Below, piece by piece: positions 8,288 through 16,796 of a stretch of DNA of 64,000 nucleotides. The position numbers and the translations under genes are program-made. The notes beneath the pieces were generated by a model. That model searched no databases, was not told the DNA's origin, and saw nothing but the letters and a program-made list of their open reading frames with translations. This stretch comes from Leptolyngbya sp. SIOISBB. GTDB lineage: Bacteria; Cyanobacteriota; Cyanobacteriia; Phormidesmidales; Phormidesmidaceae. The number at the start of each line of letters is the position of its first letter. Within the stretch, counting starts at the first letter, position 1. Where the stretch lies: contig JAAHII010000001.1 of NCBI GenBank assembly GCA_010671905.1, positions 868,001-932,000 of the forward strand, given 5' to 3'.

Positions 8288-8587
8288 ATGCAACAGCCTC
8301 CCTTTCACAACTCCAATCGCGACCCGTTGCCCGACGCCAGTGATATCGAGGCCGAGTTCCAAGGCAAGTCAACTCACTGGCATCAAGATGATCCAGCCTT
8401 TGAGATATCGGCAGAAGGGCGTTCCCGATTAGAGGCAGACAAACGCTGGCTGCGTAATTTTATTGTCGGTTTATTGCTGGCAGGATTTGCCGTTGGGGGA
8501 GTGTTGGCGATCGGCCTAGTGTGGGGAATGAATCGTCTGGACCTGATCGATCCACCGACTATCACCACCCCTGAATCTGCCGAGTAA
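8288..8587 (+). CDS. Single-pass membrane protein of unknown function
   Basis: The ATG at 8288 gives 99 residues. The N-terminal about 55 residues are polar and acidic (PDASDIEAEFQGK...HWHQDDPAFEISAEGRSRLEADKRWLRN), then one strong membrane helix follows (about 57-80, IVGLLLAGFAVGGVLAIGLVW) and a short tail. Charge distribution suggests the N-terminus is in the cytoplasm. An upstream in-frame ATG at 8186 would translate the CCGAACT repeats and is unlikely. It is convergent with the other membrane-anchored protein at 8632-9819. I recognise no family. Confidence 0.6.
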   Translation: MQQPPFHNSNRDPLPDASDIEAEFQGKSTHWHQDDPAFEISAEGRSRLEADKRWLRNFIVGLLLAGFAVGGVLAIGLVWGMNRLDLIDPPTITTPESAE

Positions 8588-8631
8588 TAGGGCAACATCC
8601 GCTATCTGAATTGCGCGAGCCCATCAACGAT

Positions 8632-9819
8632 CTAGCGATCAATCATCAAGCGATAGCGGGGGCGCTCAGGCTCAGGCACCTCTGGCGGTTGCTCGCGCTG
8701 CAAAATAACCATGTCATTGCCGATGACGGGCGATCTCGCCAGCAGTTCACCGGCCGGTGTCACAAACTCCAAATCGGTGAAGGCGAGCCCTTGAGACTGT
8801 TGCATCAGCGCTTGAGCCAGTTGAGTCTGGTCGTAGTCCGAAAGTCGATACCAATCGCCGTTAAAGACTAAGGTCAGATGATTCTGCGTAAAGTCAGCCT
8901 GTACTGAATCGATCACCCGTTGGGCATTCAAAATGGCGCTGTCGGTCATCTGCGCCTGAATTTGGGCAATGCGATCGCTGTCCTCTGGTTCTAAGACGGG
9001 GACATCTGGGGGAGACTGAGGCAGAGGCTGCAAGACCGGCTCAGTTGTCTCATCAATCGTCGGGGCAAGATTAGGAACACTTTCTGCCGGGCTCGCAGTC
9101 GGCAGGTCTGTGTTGGGTGGCTCTGTCGGCGGTGATGAACTCGCCACAGAGGGTTGACGAACACTATTCAGCAGAATGAGCAACAGCACCAAAATACCTA
9201 TAAGAATGCCGCTGAGGGCACTATCAGAAAGCTTTGCCGCCGCTGGAATGCGATTACGGACACCAGCAATCAGCCGTTGCCAAACTCTTCTAAACTTTTG
9301 CCAAGCTGGTTGTATCCAGCTCAAGGCTTCTTGGGTTGTCGTCGGTTGGGGCTCGGGTTCCGGGAGTTCAGCCAATTCATCGTCCCATTCCTGCGTGGCC
9401 TCATCCCATTCGTCCTTAGCGAAGGCAGGCGTCGTGTCTGAGGCTGTCGATCCCTCCAGAGTCTGATAGCTGCTGTCGTCAGTCCACTCGACTTCGGCAA
9501 CCTCAGGGGCATCGTCCTGTTCCTGGATGGCTTCATCCCACTCATCAGTCGCTAAGGACGCTGAGATGTCTGATGCTATTGGTCCCTCCAGGGTTTGATC
9601 ACCGCTGTCCTCCGTCCACTCAGCCTCAGGAAACTCAGCGGTATCATCCTGTTCCTGGGTGGCTTCATCCCACTCATCGGTTGCTGAGGTCGGGGGGTCG
9701 TCGGCAGTCGACCCCGCCGAAGTTTGATCGCCGCTGTCCTCCGTCCACTCGGCCTCGGTGAGCTCAGCAGTCTCCTCGGGGGGCGTTGGGATATCTGACG
9801 ATTTAGGTTCCTCAGGCAC
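8632..9819 (-). CDS. Membrane-anchored protein with three acidic 43-44-residue repeats
   Basis: The 395-residue product starts at a GTG with a GGAGGT Shine-Dalgarno 5 nt upstream. Residues about 18-60, 61-104 and 105-148 are three imperfect acidic repeats, each with an EWT(E/D)DS core and ending in DEWDEA.QE. A basic, Trp-rich amphipathic stretch follows (about 160-195), then one membrane helix (about 203-224, ILIGILVLLLILL), a Pro/Ser/Thr-rich linker, and a folded C-terminal domain (about 290-395, with LVFNGDWYRLSDYDQ and LEFVTPAGELLARSP). The layout is cytosolic acidic repeats, membrane anchor and periplasmic domain. The C-terminal domain looks like one I associate with cyanobacterial hypotheticals. 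The function is unknown. Confidence 0.75.
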   Translation of the reverse strand: MPEEPKSSDIPTPPEETAELTEAEWTEDSGDQTSAGSTADDPPTSATDEWDEATQEQDDTAEFPEAEWTEDSGDQTLEGPIASDISASLATDEWDEAIQEQDDAPEVAEVEWTDDSSYQTLEGSTASDTTPAFAKDEWDEATQEWDDELAELPEPEPQPTTTQEALSWIQPAWQKFRRVWQRLIAGVRNRIPAAAKLSDSALSGILIGILVLLLILLNSVRQPSVASSSPPTEPPNTDLPTASPAESVPNLAPTIDETTEPVLQPLPQSPPDVPVLEPEDSDRIAQIQAQMTDSAILNAQRVIDSVQADFTQNHLTLVFNGDWYRLSDYDQTQLAQALMQQSQGLAFTDLEFVTPAGELLARSPVIGNDMVILQREQPPEVPEPERPRYRLMIDR

Positions 9820-10018
9820 GGGTGACCTCCCTTACGACCAAGCTGGTGTTATTGTCGCGCAAAATAGCTAATCGCAATCGCTCAATCCATCAGCGCCGGG
9901 GCTAGGTAAACCGCGATCACGCCCATTCTGGTAATCTCCCTGAGACATTGTGAATACCCGTGAGGGCTAGAGAACTTTTTGATATACTGAGCGTCTAAAC
10001 GCTTATAAAGCAGGCTCT

Positions 10019-10249
10019 ATGCTCAGAAACACGTCTCCCTTTGATAGTCAGCAGTTGATGCGGCGGCAAGAAGATTTGATCAATGCAGCCTCGAATCGAT
10101 ATCGGATTACGGTTCAGGTTGCCAACCGGGCACAGCGGCGTCGCTTCGAAGAGTTCGAAGCCTATGACGATCCTCGGATGAAGCCGGTATTGCGGGCCAT
10201 TATTGAAATGTCGGACGAGCTCACTCAGCCCGAGATTATCGGCGAGTAG
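10019..10249 (+). CDS. rpoZ: DNA-directed RNA polymerase omega subunit
   Basis: The 76-residue product matches the cyanobacterial omega form. The core has [21 protein letters not shown], where RpoZ binds the beta' C-terminus, and the C-terminal [12 protein letters not shown] tail is typical. Omega helps assemble RNA polymerase and in cyanobacteria influences sigma-factor recruitment. A TATACT -10-like element lies about 31 bp upstream (9983-9988), though no clear -35 is seen. It is followed after 6 bp by the DUF1818 gene, so the two are probably one transcript. Confidence 0.93.
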   Translation: MLRNTSPFDSQQLMRRQEDLINAASNRYRITVQVANRAQRRRFEEFEAYDDPRMKPVLRAIIEMSDELTQPEIIGE

Positions 10250-10255
10250 ACAGCG

Positions 10256-10618
10256 GTGCGTCATCTGAAAGAAGGTATGGGCTGGCGTTTGGGGTATGAC
10301 CCAGACGCCAGCGTTTTTAAGGGCCTTGTGGGCGGCGATCGCTGGGCAGTGGAATTAACCGACGCCGAATTTTCCGACTTCTGCCGATTAGCTCTGCAAC
10401 TAGCCGACACAGTGCGATCGCTCTCGACAGAACTGATGGCAGAAGAGCGCATTGCCTGTGAACAAGAAACTGCCCATATTTGGCTGGAAGTCGAAGGGTT
10501 CCCCAAGCAATTTGACTTACGATTTATCCTCCTACAAGGACGCCGGGCTGAAGGGGGTTGGGCAGCAACAGCCACCGCTGAAATGATTCAAGCCATCCCT
10601 GCCCTCAAGGTGTTCTGA
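10256..10618 (+). CDS. DUF1818 family protein
   Basis: The product is 120 residues with a GTG start at 10256; the next ATG (10277) would remove the conserved start of the domain. The pattern GMGWRLGYDPDASVFKGLVG followed by W.VELTDAEF.DFCRLALQL is what I know as DUF1818, a small soluble protein found almost only in cyanobacteria and plastid lineages. Its function is unknown. It follows rpoZ by 6 bp and is likely co-transcribed with it. Confidence 0.85.
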   Translation: MRHLKEGMGWRLGYDPDASVFKGLVGGDRWAVELTDAEFSDFCRLALQLADTVRSLSTELMAEERIACEQETAHIWLEVEGFPKQFDLRFILLQGRRAEGGWAATATAEMIQAIPALKVF

Positions 10619-10982
10619 CCAGGAAACCTGGCTGCGCTCATGGTTTCGCTCACTGGCGAAATACCGCACCGATGCTTGTTCCTAAGATGCTTGTATCTTT
10701 AGGAACAAGCATCCAGCAAAACCTTGTGAAATCGTCACGGAATATTAAAAAGCTCGACATAACGACCTCTCAGCGATAGTTTTTTCTCCGTTCCGGGCAT
10801 GTTGCGGCATAATCACCCATGAATCGAGCAAGTAATTTGTGGGCGATTCTGGAGACAGACAGGTGCAACCACCGAGATTAGGCAGACGCTGGGAGCGATC
10901 GCAAAACTCCAGACGCCCATTAATCTTTGCCCCCACTGACTGCGGTGGCTGTCTCGGTCAACTGTGATGAGAAGCATGGATT
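10619..10982. other. Intergenic with two hairpins
   Basis: Right after the DUF1818 stop, CCAGG-AAA-CCTGG can fold (10619-10631). At 10671-10685 and 10699-10713, a perfect 15-bp inverted repeat (GATGCTTGTTCCTAA and its complement) encloses a 13-nt loop. Neither is followed by a T-tract. The larger one may still end or stabilise the rpoZ transcript. No gene is supported. Confidence 0.5.
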
Positions 10983-12173
10983 ATGAAGGCTAAAGTTAAG
11001 AACGATACGCTGTTTAAGTCACAGCCTGTTTTGTCGAGCGAACTGCAAGACTCAGACAAGGTGTTTGTACCCAGTGGCAGCGAATACGAACTGAAGTTCT
11101 TTGCTGAGGCGGCTGAACACCATCTGCGACTAGAGTTAGCCAATGCAACGCTTGCGGATCAAACCGGGTTTACCTGGTATGTAGCGCAGTCAGATATTGA
11201 TTTAGAAGGGGGCAGCGTGACGGCAACGGTACTCCAAGATACGATCTTCAAACAGCAACCGGTGCTGGCGAGCGACTTGACTGATGCTGAAAAGGCATTT
11301 GTAACAGCCGGGACTGAACTTGAGCTGTTGTCATATACCGCTGCGGGTAGCGACTATCTGAAACTGACCTTGGTTGATGCCCAATTGGGAAACATCGACT
11401 CAAACGTGTGGTTTGCCAGTACCGAAGCCATTAAGATTGCGGGTCAACAAATCATGCTAAAGGCCGTCACTGACACGGTGCTTAAAGCCAAACCGAGCCT
11501 CTCTAGTCAGTTATCGGCAGCGGAAAAGGCATTCGTGTCGAAGCAAACTACCTTGGCGCTGCAGTCTTACGACGAGATCGAAGGGAACTATTTGAAAATC
11601 ACCCTAGCCGATACCCCCCTCGGTGACAGCGATCGCTTCACTTGGTATGCCTTTGCCCCCGATGTCGAAGTGGAAGGGACAGAACCCCACAATCAACCCC
11701 AAGACAGTAATCCAGCGGGACAAGTACAGACGAGCGATCGCGGTGAGCTGCTTAATTTACCAGGCTTCCACGGCACCTACTACAGCAACGACCCCATCAT
11801 CGCGGGAGGGTACTTTACTTGGGCTCAGGCCACCCATGGCAGTACTCGCATCCCCGCTAGTATGGATGTGGTTTACGGCATGATTCATATCGCTGAGGCG
11901 CTGGAAGAAATTCGCGTCCTCTTGGGTAACCCGCCGATTGAAATTGTTTCTTGGTATCGTGACCCGGCGACGAATTTGCGCGTGGGCGGCACCAAAAGCT
12001 CCCGTCACCTTACAGGTGATGGCGTCAATTTTGTAGTGGAAGGCATCCATCCCCATGAGGTATATGCCAAGTTAGATAATTGGTGGGGTGCCCGTGGTGG
12101 CCTGGCAAGTGCCTCAGAATTCACCCACATCGACGCTCGCGGCTATCGCGCCCGCTGGGCCTACCAACTTTAA
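10983..12173 (+). CDS. Peptidase M15-like protein with three SH3-like repeats; zinc ligand substituted
   Basis: The 396-residue product has three N-terminal repeats of about 75 residues (each D(T/S)..K..P.LSS.L...EK.FV..G...EL..Y...). They look like the small beta-barrel repeats of cyanobacterial cell-wall-binding or lysozyme-like proteins. The C-terminal part (about 260-396) resembles the M15A/DUF882 carboxypeptidase fold: FTWAQATHG, IVSWYRDPATN, SSRHLTGDGVNF and FTHID. The expected metal ligands are His342, then Asp at position 349, and His382. Residue 349 is Asn, so activity may be weak or lost. No signal peptide is evident. Context gives no help; it sits alone before an AT-rich island. 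Confidence 0.8.
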   Translation: MKAKVKNDTLFKSQPVLSSELQDSDKVFVPSGSEYELKFFAEAAEHHLRLELANATLADQTGFTWYVAQSDIDLEGGSVTATVLQDTIFKQQPVLASDLTDAEKAFVTAGTELELLSYTAAGSDYLKLTLVDAQLGNIDSNVWFASTEAIKIAGQQIMLKAVTDTVLKAKPSLSSQLSAAEKAFVSKQTTLALQSYDEIEGNYLKITLADTPLGDSDRFTWYAFAPDVEVEGTEPHNQPQDSNPAGQVQTSDRGELLNLPGFHGTYYSNDPIIAGGYFTWAQATHGSTRIPASMDVVYGMIHIAEALEEIRVLLGNPPIEIVSWYRDPATNLRVGGTKSSRHLTGDGVNFVVEGIHPHEVYAKLDNWWGARGGLASASEFTHIDARGYRARWAYQL

Positions 12174-12463
12174 GCCAGTTGTTCCATACTTACTGCTAGT
12201 TGAAAGGGCGATGGTTTGTCAGTGTCACATCCCCAGAATAAGAGCGATTGGATTCCACCAAAACCCTTTTCCAGCAAGCACTTCGATAGGATTTACAACC
12301 ATCATAATTATGTCGATAGATTCTGCATCATAAATTGCTAGGCCTCTTGAGAAATTGAGGCCGCGTTAGTTCTAAAAATAGAATCGGTGATTTTTGTGAA
12401 CCTTGTCTTAAAGGATTTTCACAAAGTTCGAACCCCACAATTTAGTCTTGACAGACCACCAGA
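12174..12463. other. AT-rich intergenic start of a HIP1-free island
   Basis: No gene is visible. A GGCCTC/GAGGCC inverted repeat (12342-12347 and 12358-12363) could form a hairpin 3' of the peptidase gene. No HIP1 site occurs from here to about 13617. Confidence 0.45.
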
Positions 12464-12880
12464 ATGTTTAAGCCGCGTCGCATTGAAACATCATCTGATT
12501 GGCTAGACTCAGATGGAATCAAGCTGTACACGATTTCTGCTACTGGCAAAGCAGTTGTAAAGTCTGACTATCTGTCACAGCTTCAAGTAGTTAAATCTCA
12601 AAAGCGAGTTGACTGGAAATGCGTGCCGTCATTTGTCATCTTTCACGAAGGGAGCAACGCTAAGTATCTTGTTCTTGCTTGGTGGGAAAACGAAAACGAA
12701 ATGTTTGTTTCAGTCTCGGTTCGTGAACAGTCGGGTTGGTTAGTAGATTCCGGCAAATATTCATTCTGCCTTTGGGATCTCGAAATCCTTTGGGCAGAGA
12801 AAAATATTTATATTGCAACTATGTATAGTGGCAAGGCTGACTTAGACACTTATCGACATCAAAGACTATACCCTGCATAG
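12464..12880 (+). CDS. Orphan hypothetical protein
   Basis: The 138-residue product begins MFKPRRIETSSDWLDSDGIK and is rich in aromatic residues (FVIFHEGSNAKYLVLAWWEN, CLWDLEILWAEKNIYIAT). It looks like a folded alpha/beta protein with no signal peptide or membrane helix. I recognise no family; proteins starting MFKPRRI remind me of mobile gene-cassette hypotheticals, but this is only an impression. Base composition is more AT-rich than the flanking genes and there is no HIP1 site, so it was probably acquired. It is followed by the GNAT gene in the same orientation. Confidence 0.6.
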   Translation: MFKPRRIETSSDWLDSDGIKLYTISATGKAVVKSDYLSQLQVVKSQKRVDWKCVPSFVIFHEGSNAKYLVLAWWENENEMFVSVSVREQSGWLVDSGKYSFCLWDLEILWAEKNIYIATMYSGKADLDTYRHQRLYPA

Positions 12881-13008
12881 CTAAAGCAACTTAGGAGCAG
12901 ATAGAGTTAAAAATCCAGGTATTGATGCCAAATTCCCTCGCTGCTCAACTTAGCCGTTATGTCACAAGATCGTGAACTCAGAACCAAGCATTTATTTTGG
13001 CAGCGCAT

Positions 13009-13452
13009 ATGGATATGACAGGAAACGACGCGGATCGCCGTGACATCAGTCTGCAGCTTGAACCCGATCTTTCGCCGTCCGAGTTCGTCGATGTTCTCGA
13101 ACGATCAACTCTTGCTAAACGCCGTCCCGTTGACAATGATGCAGTCATTGCAGGGATGCTGAACCACGCCGACCTGATCGCAACTGTACGAACTTCGGAA
13201 GGCTTACTGGTTGGTATTGCTCGAGCAATCACAGACTTTCATTACTGCACTTACCTATCTGACCTTGCCGTTGACGCGGCTTTTCAGCGCCATGGAATTG
13301 GCAAACAGCTAATCAGCTTTATTCACGAGAAAGCCGGTCAGAACACAACGCTGATACTGCTATCCGCACCGGCTGCTGTGAATTACTATCCACATATCGG
13401 TATGACAAAACATGACTCCTGCTGGATCATTACAGGCAAGACATCAAATTGA
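13009..13452 (+). CDS. GNAT family N-acetyltransferase
   Basis: From the ATG at 13009 the product has 147 residues. The acetyl-CoA-binding signature is [20 protein letters not shown], with the Q/R-x-x-G-x-G/A motif as QRHGIG. The C-terminal [16 protein letters not shown] fits the last strands of the GNAT fold. The substrate is unknown; this subfamily acts on small molecules or amino groups of proteins. The start is uncertain: the ATGs at 13009 and 13015 and the TTG at 12997 are all possible, and none has a good Shine-Dalgarno. It shares the HIP1-free, AT-richer character of its neighbour, suggesting joint acquisition. Confidence 0.85.
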   Translation: MDMTGNDADRRDISLQLEPDLSPSEFVDVLERSTLAKRRPVDNDAVIAGMLNHADLIATVRTSEGLLVGIARAITDFHYCTYLSDLAVDAAFQRHGIGKQLISFIHEKAGQNTTLILLSAPAAVNYYPHIGMTKHDSCWIITGKTSN

Positions 13453-13617
13453 TCTCCAATTCTAGTCACGCTGATAATCGCGCTCGTGGCAAGTCATGTA
13501 CTTACTCCTGGGCAAATCTGCAGAACAAAGCTTTGTAACGGAACGATGACGGTCCGCTCTCGGTTATTTTCTGCATTGCTCGTCAACTGCCCGTGAACTT
13601 GATCGTTAGAAACGCTA

Positions 13618-14571
13618 TTAACCTCGACAGGCGGGAACCTGATCTTCACGACTAGCTTCCCAGAGTTCCGTAGCGACCTGAGACTCGATCGCTGACTCTG
13701 CCGGCTCAGGTAAGTTAGCAAAAAAATCGAGCTCTGTCAGAGCTTCAATCTCATCCACTGAGGTGAGGAAACGGGTATGGTCAAAATCACGCTGGGTGTA
13801 TCCAGCGCTCACCTGAGGGTAAATAAACGCCAGCACATCAAACGGTTGCTCAGCAGCTTCGTCAGCGTCGCGCACCACAATTTTGAACAACGCCTCAGGA
13901 ATTGCTACCTCGACTTCGTTGCGTTCGGGTTCGCCGATATAGCCCGACGGATACTGGTCAATGACGATGGGACCAGTCATAATCCACACGGCTCCATAGC
14001 GTTGTGCCCAAGCGCCCGTCAGGTTTTCTAAATCAAGCCAGATGCCACTGTTAAAATTTCGTCTTTGGGGCACAGCATTTAGCAAGGTGTGGGTATTCCA
14101 AGCGGCATCGGCCCCCATGCGAGCAGCCAAAAAGCGCATGGCTAAGTGACCCCGCACATACCAATCTCGCTGATACCGACGAAACGGGTTGGCATAGCGA
14201 TAACTAGCATCCAGGGGAGAAGCGCCATCAGCAAATAAAGCGGCATCGGCAAACCAGCGACTGGGACGATCGCCGGCCTCGATACAATCGCCCTCAAAGC
14301 GTTTCACCTCATGCGACACCCAGTTGGGAATGCCCAGCACATCATTACTGCCGTCGCCGTTGTCATCATCAAGAGAATCAAAGCTAACCGTAAAGGCTCG
14401 AAACTCTCGCAAATTTTCTGCCGGTTCGATCTCAAAGCGAGTGTGATCATAGGTCGGATCTAGCACAATGGGCCGCTGATGAAATGATGAAAGCTGCGCG
14501 ATCGCTGGCAACGCTTGATGCAGCACAACTTCGCCAACCAAGGCTCCAATCAGCAACTTCCAAGAGTTCAT
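13618..14571 (-). CDS. Secreted DNA/RNA non-specific endonuclease (NUC1 family)
   Basis: The 317-residue product starts with a signal peptide-like stretch ending PAIAQ. The nuclease core follows the beta-beta-alpha-metal pattern: WYVRGHLAM (His142 would be the general base), NAVPQRRNFN (Asn165, Asn172 region binding Mg2+) and WLDLE (about 178-182). The usual DRGH motif reads VRGH here. The Asp is often conserved but the His and Asn are the key residues, so activity is plausible. It is probably exported for nutrient scavenging or extracellular DNA turnover. HIP1 reappears inside this gene (about 14497), marking the end of the AT-rich island. Confidence 0.87.
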   Translation of the reverse strand: MNSWKLLIGALVGEVVLHQALPAIAQLSSFHQRPIVLDPTYDHTRFEIEPAENLREFRAFTVSFDSLDDDNGDGSNDVLGIPNWVSHEVKRFEGDCIEAGDRPSRWFADAALFADGASPLDASYRYANPFRRYQRDWYVRGHLAMRFLAARMGADAAWNTHTLLNAVPQRRNFNSGIWLDLENLTGAWAQRYGAVWIMTGPIVIDQYPSGYIGEPERNEVEVAIPEALFKIVVRDADEAAEQPFDVLAFIYPQVSAGYTQRDFDHTRFLTSVDEIEALTELDFFANLPEPAESAIESQVATELWEASREDQVPACRG

Positions 14572-14753
14572 GACTTGTTTCTCACGTGTTTATCCACCCT
14601 GAATCATTTGTATAAGCAGACGAGTCACAGCGATCAACCAGATTAAGTTATGTGTGATGAATCGCCCGGCCATCCGTCTTACTGACAATACGACACTCAC
14701 TCATGACCCAACGCTACTTGCTGAATCAATCAAGTCCACAGCAACACAATGGC

Positions 14754-15155
14754 TCAATCTAGCTTTAGGGGAACTGGCGAGGGGGTCGTCAGGTGGCTGC
14801 GATCGCGGGTAATCTCCACGGCAATATTACCTAGAAAATTCGGCACTGGGGGCGTGAGCTTGGTCAGTTTGATGGTGATCTGGGTGAGGCGATCGTCACT
14901 TTTGAGCACGACTTTGGCGATTTCGCTGGCGATGGTTTCTACTAGGTGGAAGGGTTGGTATTGGATGAGGTGCTGAACGGCCTGCACAGCTTCAGCATAG
15001 TTATAGGTATCAGCCAAAACGTCTGAGGTCCCGGCGAGAGAGAGATCGAGCAAGAGGACTAGATCAACCCGAAACCATTGGCCTAAGACATTTTCCTCTG
15101 GTAGCGCACCTGAGTAGCCAAACGCTCGAATGTCATTGACGTAAATTTTGTCCAT
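14754..15155 (-). CDS. folB: Dihydroneopterin aldolase
   Basis: The 133-residue product matches FolB, which cleaves 7,8-dihydroneopterin to 6-hydroxymethyl-dihydropterin and glycolaldehyde in folate synthesis. Visible signatures are IRAFGYSGALPEENVLGQWF at the N-terminus (substrate-binding Glu of the pterin pocket), the strand FRVDLVLLLDLSLAGTSDVLADTYNYAEAV, and LVETIASEIAKVVL with the active-site Glu. The length is usual for the family, which forms cytosolic octamers. proA lies 200 bp upstream in the same orientation, so a shared transcript is possible. Confidence 0.93.
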   Translation of the reverse strand: MDKIYVNDIRAFGYSGALPEENVLGQWFRVDLVLLLDLSLAGTSDVLADTYNYAEAVQAVQHLIQYQPFHLVETIASEIAKVVLKSDDRLTQITIKLTKLTPPVPNFLGNIAVEITRDRSHLTTPSPVPLKLD

Positions 15156-15356
15156 GAAAAATAGAGAGAAAGCTGGAAACGATATTAATTGCAGAGCAGC
15201 GGCAACAGAGCTGACAGATTAATCCATCGTCGAGGAGCGTCCTCTTGAGCGACAAGGAACGCCACCAGTCACGAACTGGAATAACTGAGGAGGTGAGGAA
15301 CGCGATCGCTGTCAAATTAGCTGAGCAGACACTGTCCTGATGAGCGGTTTCAAGAC

Positions 15357-16709
15357 CTACAGCAAGTTTTGATGGGTAAAAGGTTGGGCCTCGGCACCGG
15401 CATAAGTAGCCACAATATGTCCATCGCCCACGAGATGATACTTGTAGGTCACCAGTCCTTCCAGACCCACCGGGCCACGGGGCGGCATCGTCTGGGTGCT
15501 GATACCGACTTCAGCCCCAAAGCCATAGCGAAAACCGTCGGCAAAACGCGTGGAACAGTTGTGGTATACCCCAGCCGCATTTACTTGGCTACGAAAAGTT
15601 GCGGCAGCAGCAGTATCCTCGGTGACGATCGCATCCGTATGTCGCGAGCCGAAGGTATTGATGTGGGTGATTGCCGCCGACAGTGAATCTACTACCTTGA
15701 TGGCTAAGACCAGATCACTGTATTCCGTGGCCCAATCGTCTTCTGTCGCCGGGATAATGCTCGGAAGCATGGACTGCGTGAGGGCATCGCCCCGCAGTTC
15801 CACCCCTTCCCGTTGTAGTGCGGCGGCCACTGCAGGCAGAAACTCTGCGGCGATCGCCCGATGCACTAACAGCGTTTCAATTGCATTGCAGGCAGAAGGA
15901 TAGCCCACCTTAGCATCAACCGCAATTTTGATGGCTTTGGCAAACTCAGCAGCTTCGTCTACATAGAGATGACAGATACCATCAGCATGACCCAAGACCG
16001 GAATGCGGGTGTTGTCTTGCACGAATCGTACGAAGGCATTGGACCCCCGAGGGATAATCAGATCCAGATAGTCTTCTAAAGCCAGCATGGCGCGGGTTTC
16101 TTCTCGGGTCGTTAAAAGTTGCACCGCGTCTGGATTCACCCCAGCTTGCTCTAAGCCCGCCCGAATGGCCACCACCAATGCCTGACAGGAGCGCACTGCC
16201 TCCTTGCCACCTTTCAAAATCACGCCATTGCCTGATTTCACCGCCAGGCTAGAGATCTGCATCACGGCATCCGGGCGCGACTCAAAAATGACGCCGAGGA
16301 CTCCCAGCGGCGCACTAATGCGCTGCAGTTCCAACCCCGCATCCAGTTCTGTATGAATCTGTACTGCCCCAACGGGATCCGACAGCTTGGCAACATCCCG
16401 CACACCCGTGATCGCCCCGGTCAGCTTGACAGCATCTAACTTGAGACGACCGTAGAGTGGTTTCGCCAGTTGATCTGCGATTGCCGCCTCACAGTCCGCC
16501 GCATTGGCCGCCAAAATCTTGTCAGCATGAGCTTCTAAAGCATCGGCGATGGCCATAATGGCGCGGTTTTTTGCCTCAGTAGGCAGGGGAGCAAGTTGTT
16601 GAGCCGCTGCCCGAGTACGCTGGGCAATCGGTAATAAGTTGACTGAACTATTTGCCTGATCCGCGATCGCTGCCTGAGATACCGTCATCGTTTCAAGTTT
16701 CCGAACCAT
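15357..16709 (-). CDS. proA: Glutamate-5-semialdehyde dehydrogenase (gamma-glutamyl phosphate reductase)
   Basis: The 450-residue product belongs to the aldehyde dehydrogenase superfamily and carries out the second step of proline synthesis, NADPH reduction of gamma-glutamyl phosphate. The catalytic Cys is in [15 protein letters not shown]. Other family marks are [57 protein letters not shown] and the C-terminal [19 protein letters not shown] 16709 gives MVRKLETM; the second ATG at 16688 ([11 protein letters not shown]) is also reasonable. A strong terminator lies just before the gene and belongs to the upstream DUF1517 gene. proB is not in the window. Confidence 0.95.
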   Translation of the reverse strand: MVRKLETMTVSQAAIADQANSSVNLLPIAQRTRAAAQQLAPLPTEAKNRAIMAIADALEAHADKILAANAADCEAAIADQLAKPLYGRLKLDAVKLTGAITGVRDVAKLSDPVGAVQIHTELDAGLELQRISAPLGVLGVIFESRPDAVMQISSLAVKSGNGVILKGGKEAVRSCQALVVAIRAGLEQAGVNPDAVQLLTTREETRAMLALEDYLDLIIPRGSNAFVRFVQDNTRIPVLGHADGICHLYVDEAAEFAKAIKIAVDAKVGYPSACNAIETLLVHRAIAAEFLPAVAAALQREGVELRGDALTQSMLPSIIPATEDDWATEYSDLVLAIKVVDSLSAAITHINTFGSRHTDAIVTEDTAAAATFRSQVNAAGVYHNCSTRFADGFRYGFGAEVGISTQTMPPRGPVGLEGLVTYKYHLVGDGHIVATYAGAEAQPFTHQNLL

Positions 16710-16730
16710 AGTGCAGTCTCAGATTCTAAC

Positions 16731-16766
16731 AAAACCGCCCGAACCAGAGACGATTCGGGCGGTTAT
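16731..16766 (-). terminator. Rho-independent terminator after the DUF1517 gene
   Basis: A perfect 11-bp stem AACCGCCCGAA/TTCGGGCGGTT (16733-16743 with 16754-16764) is GC-rich, has a 10-nt loop and, on the minus strand, is followed by TTTTGTT. It separates the DUF1517 gene from proA. Confidence 0.85.
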
Positions 16767-16796
16767 TTAGAGGGTTTTGTGGTTGCGGTCAGCCGA

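Noticed and set aside
12425-12445. GTTCGAACCCC resembling a tRNA T-loop
   Set aside because: The flanking bases do not form a T-stem, and no acceptor or anticodon arm fits on either strand.
12881-13008. Possible integron attC site between the orphan gene and the GNAT gene
   Set aside because: GAGCAG/CTGCTC arms and a GTTATG core are present, but the matching RYYYAAC core at the left end is missing and no integrase gene is seen.
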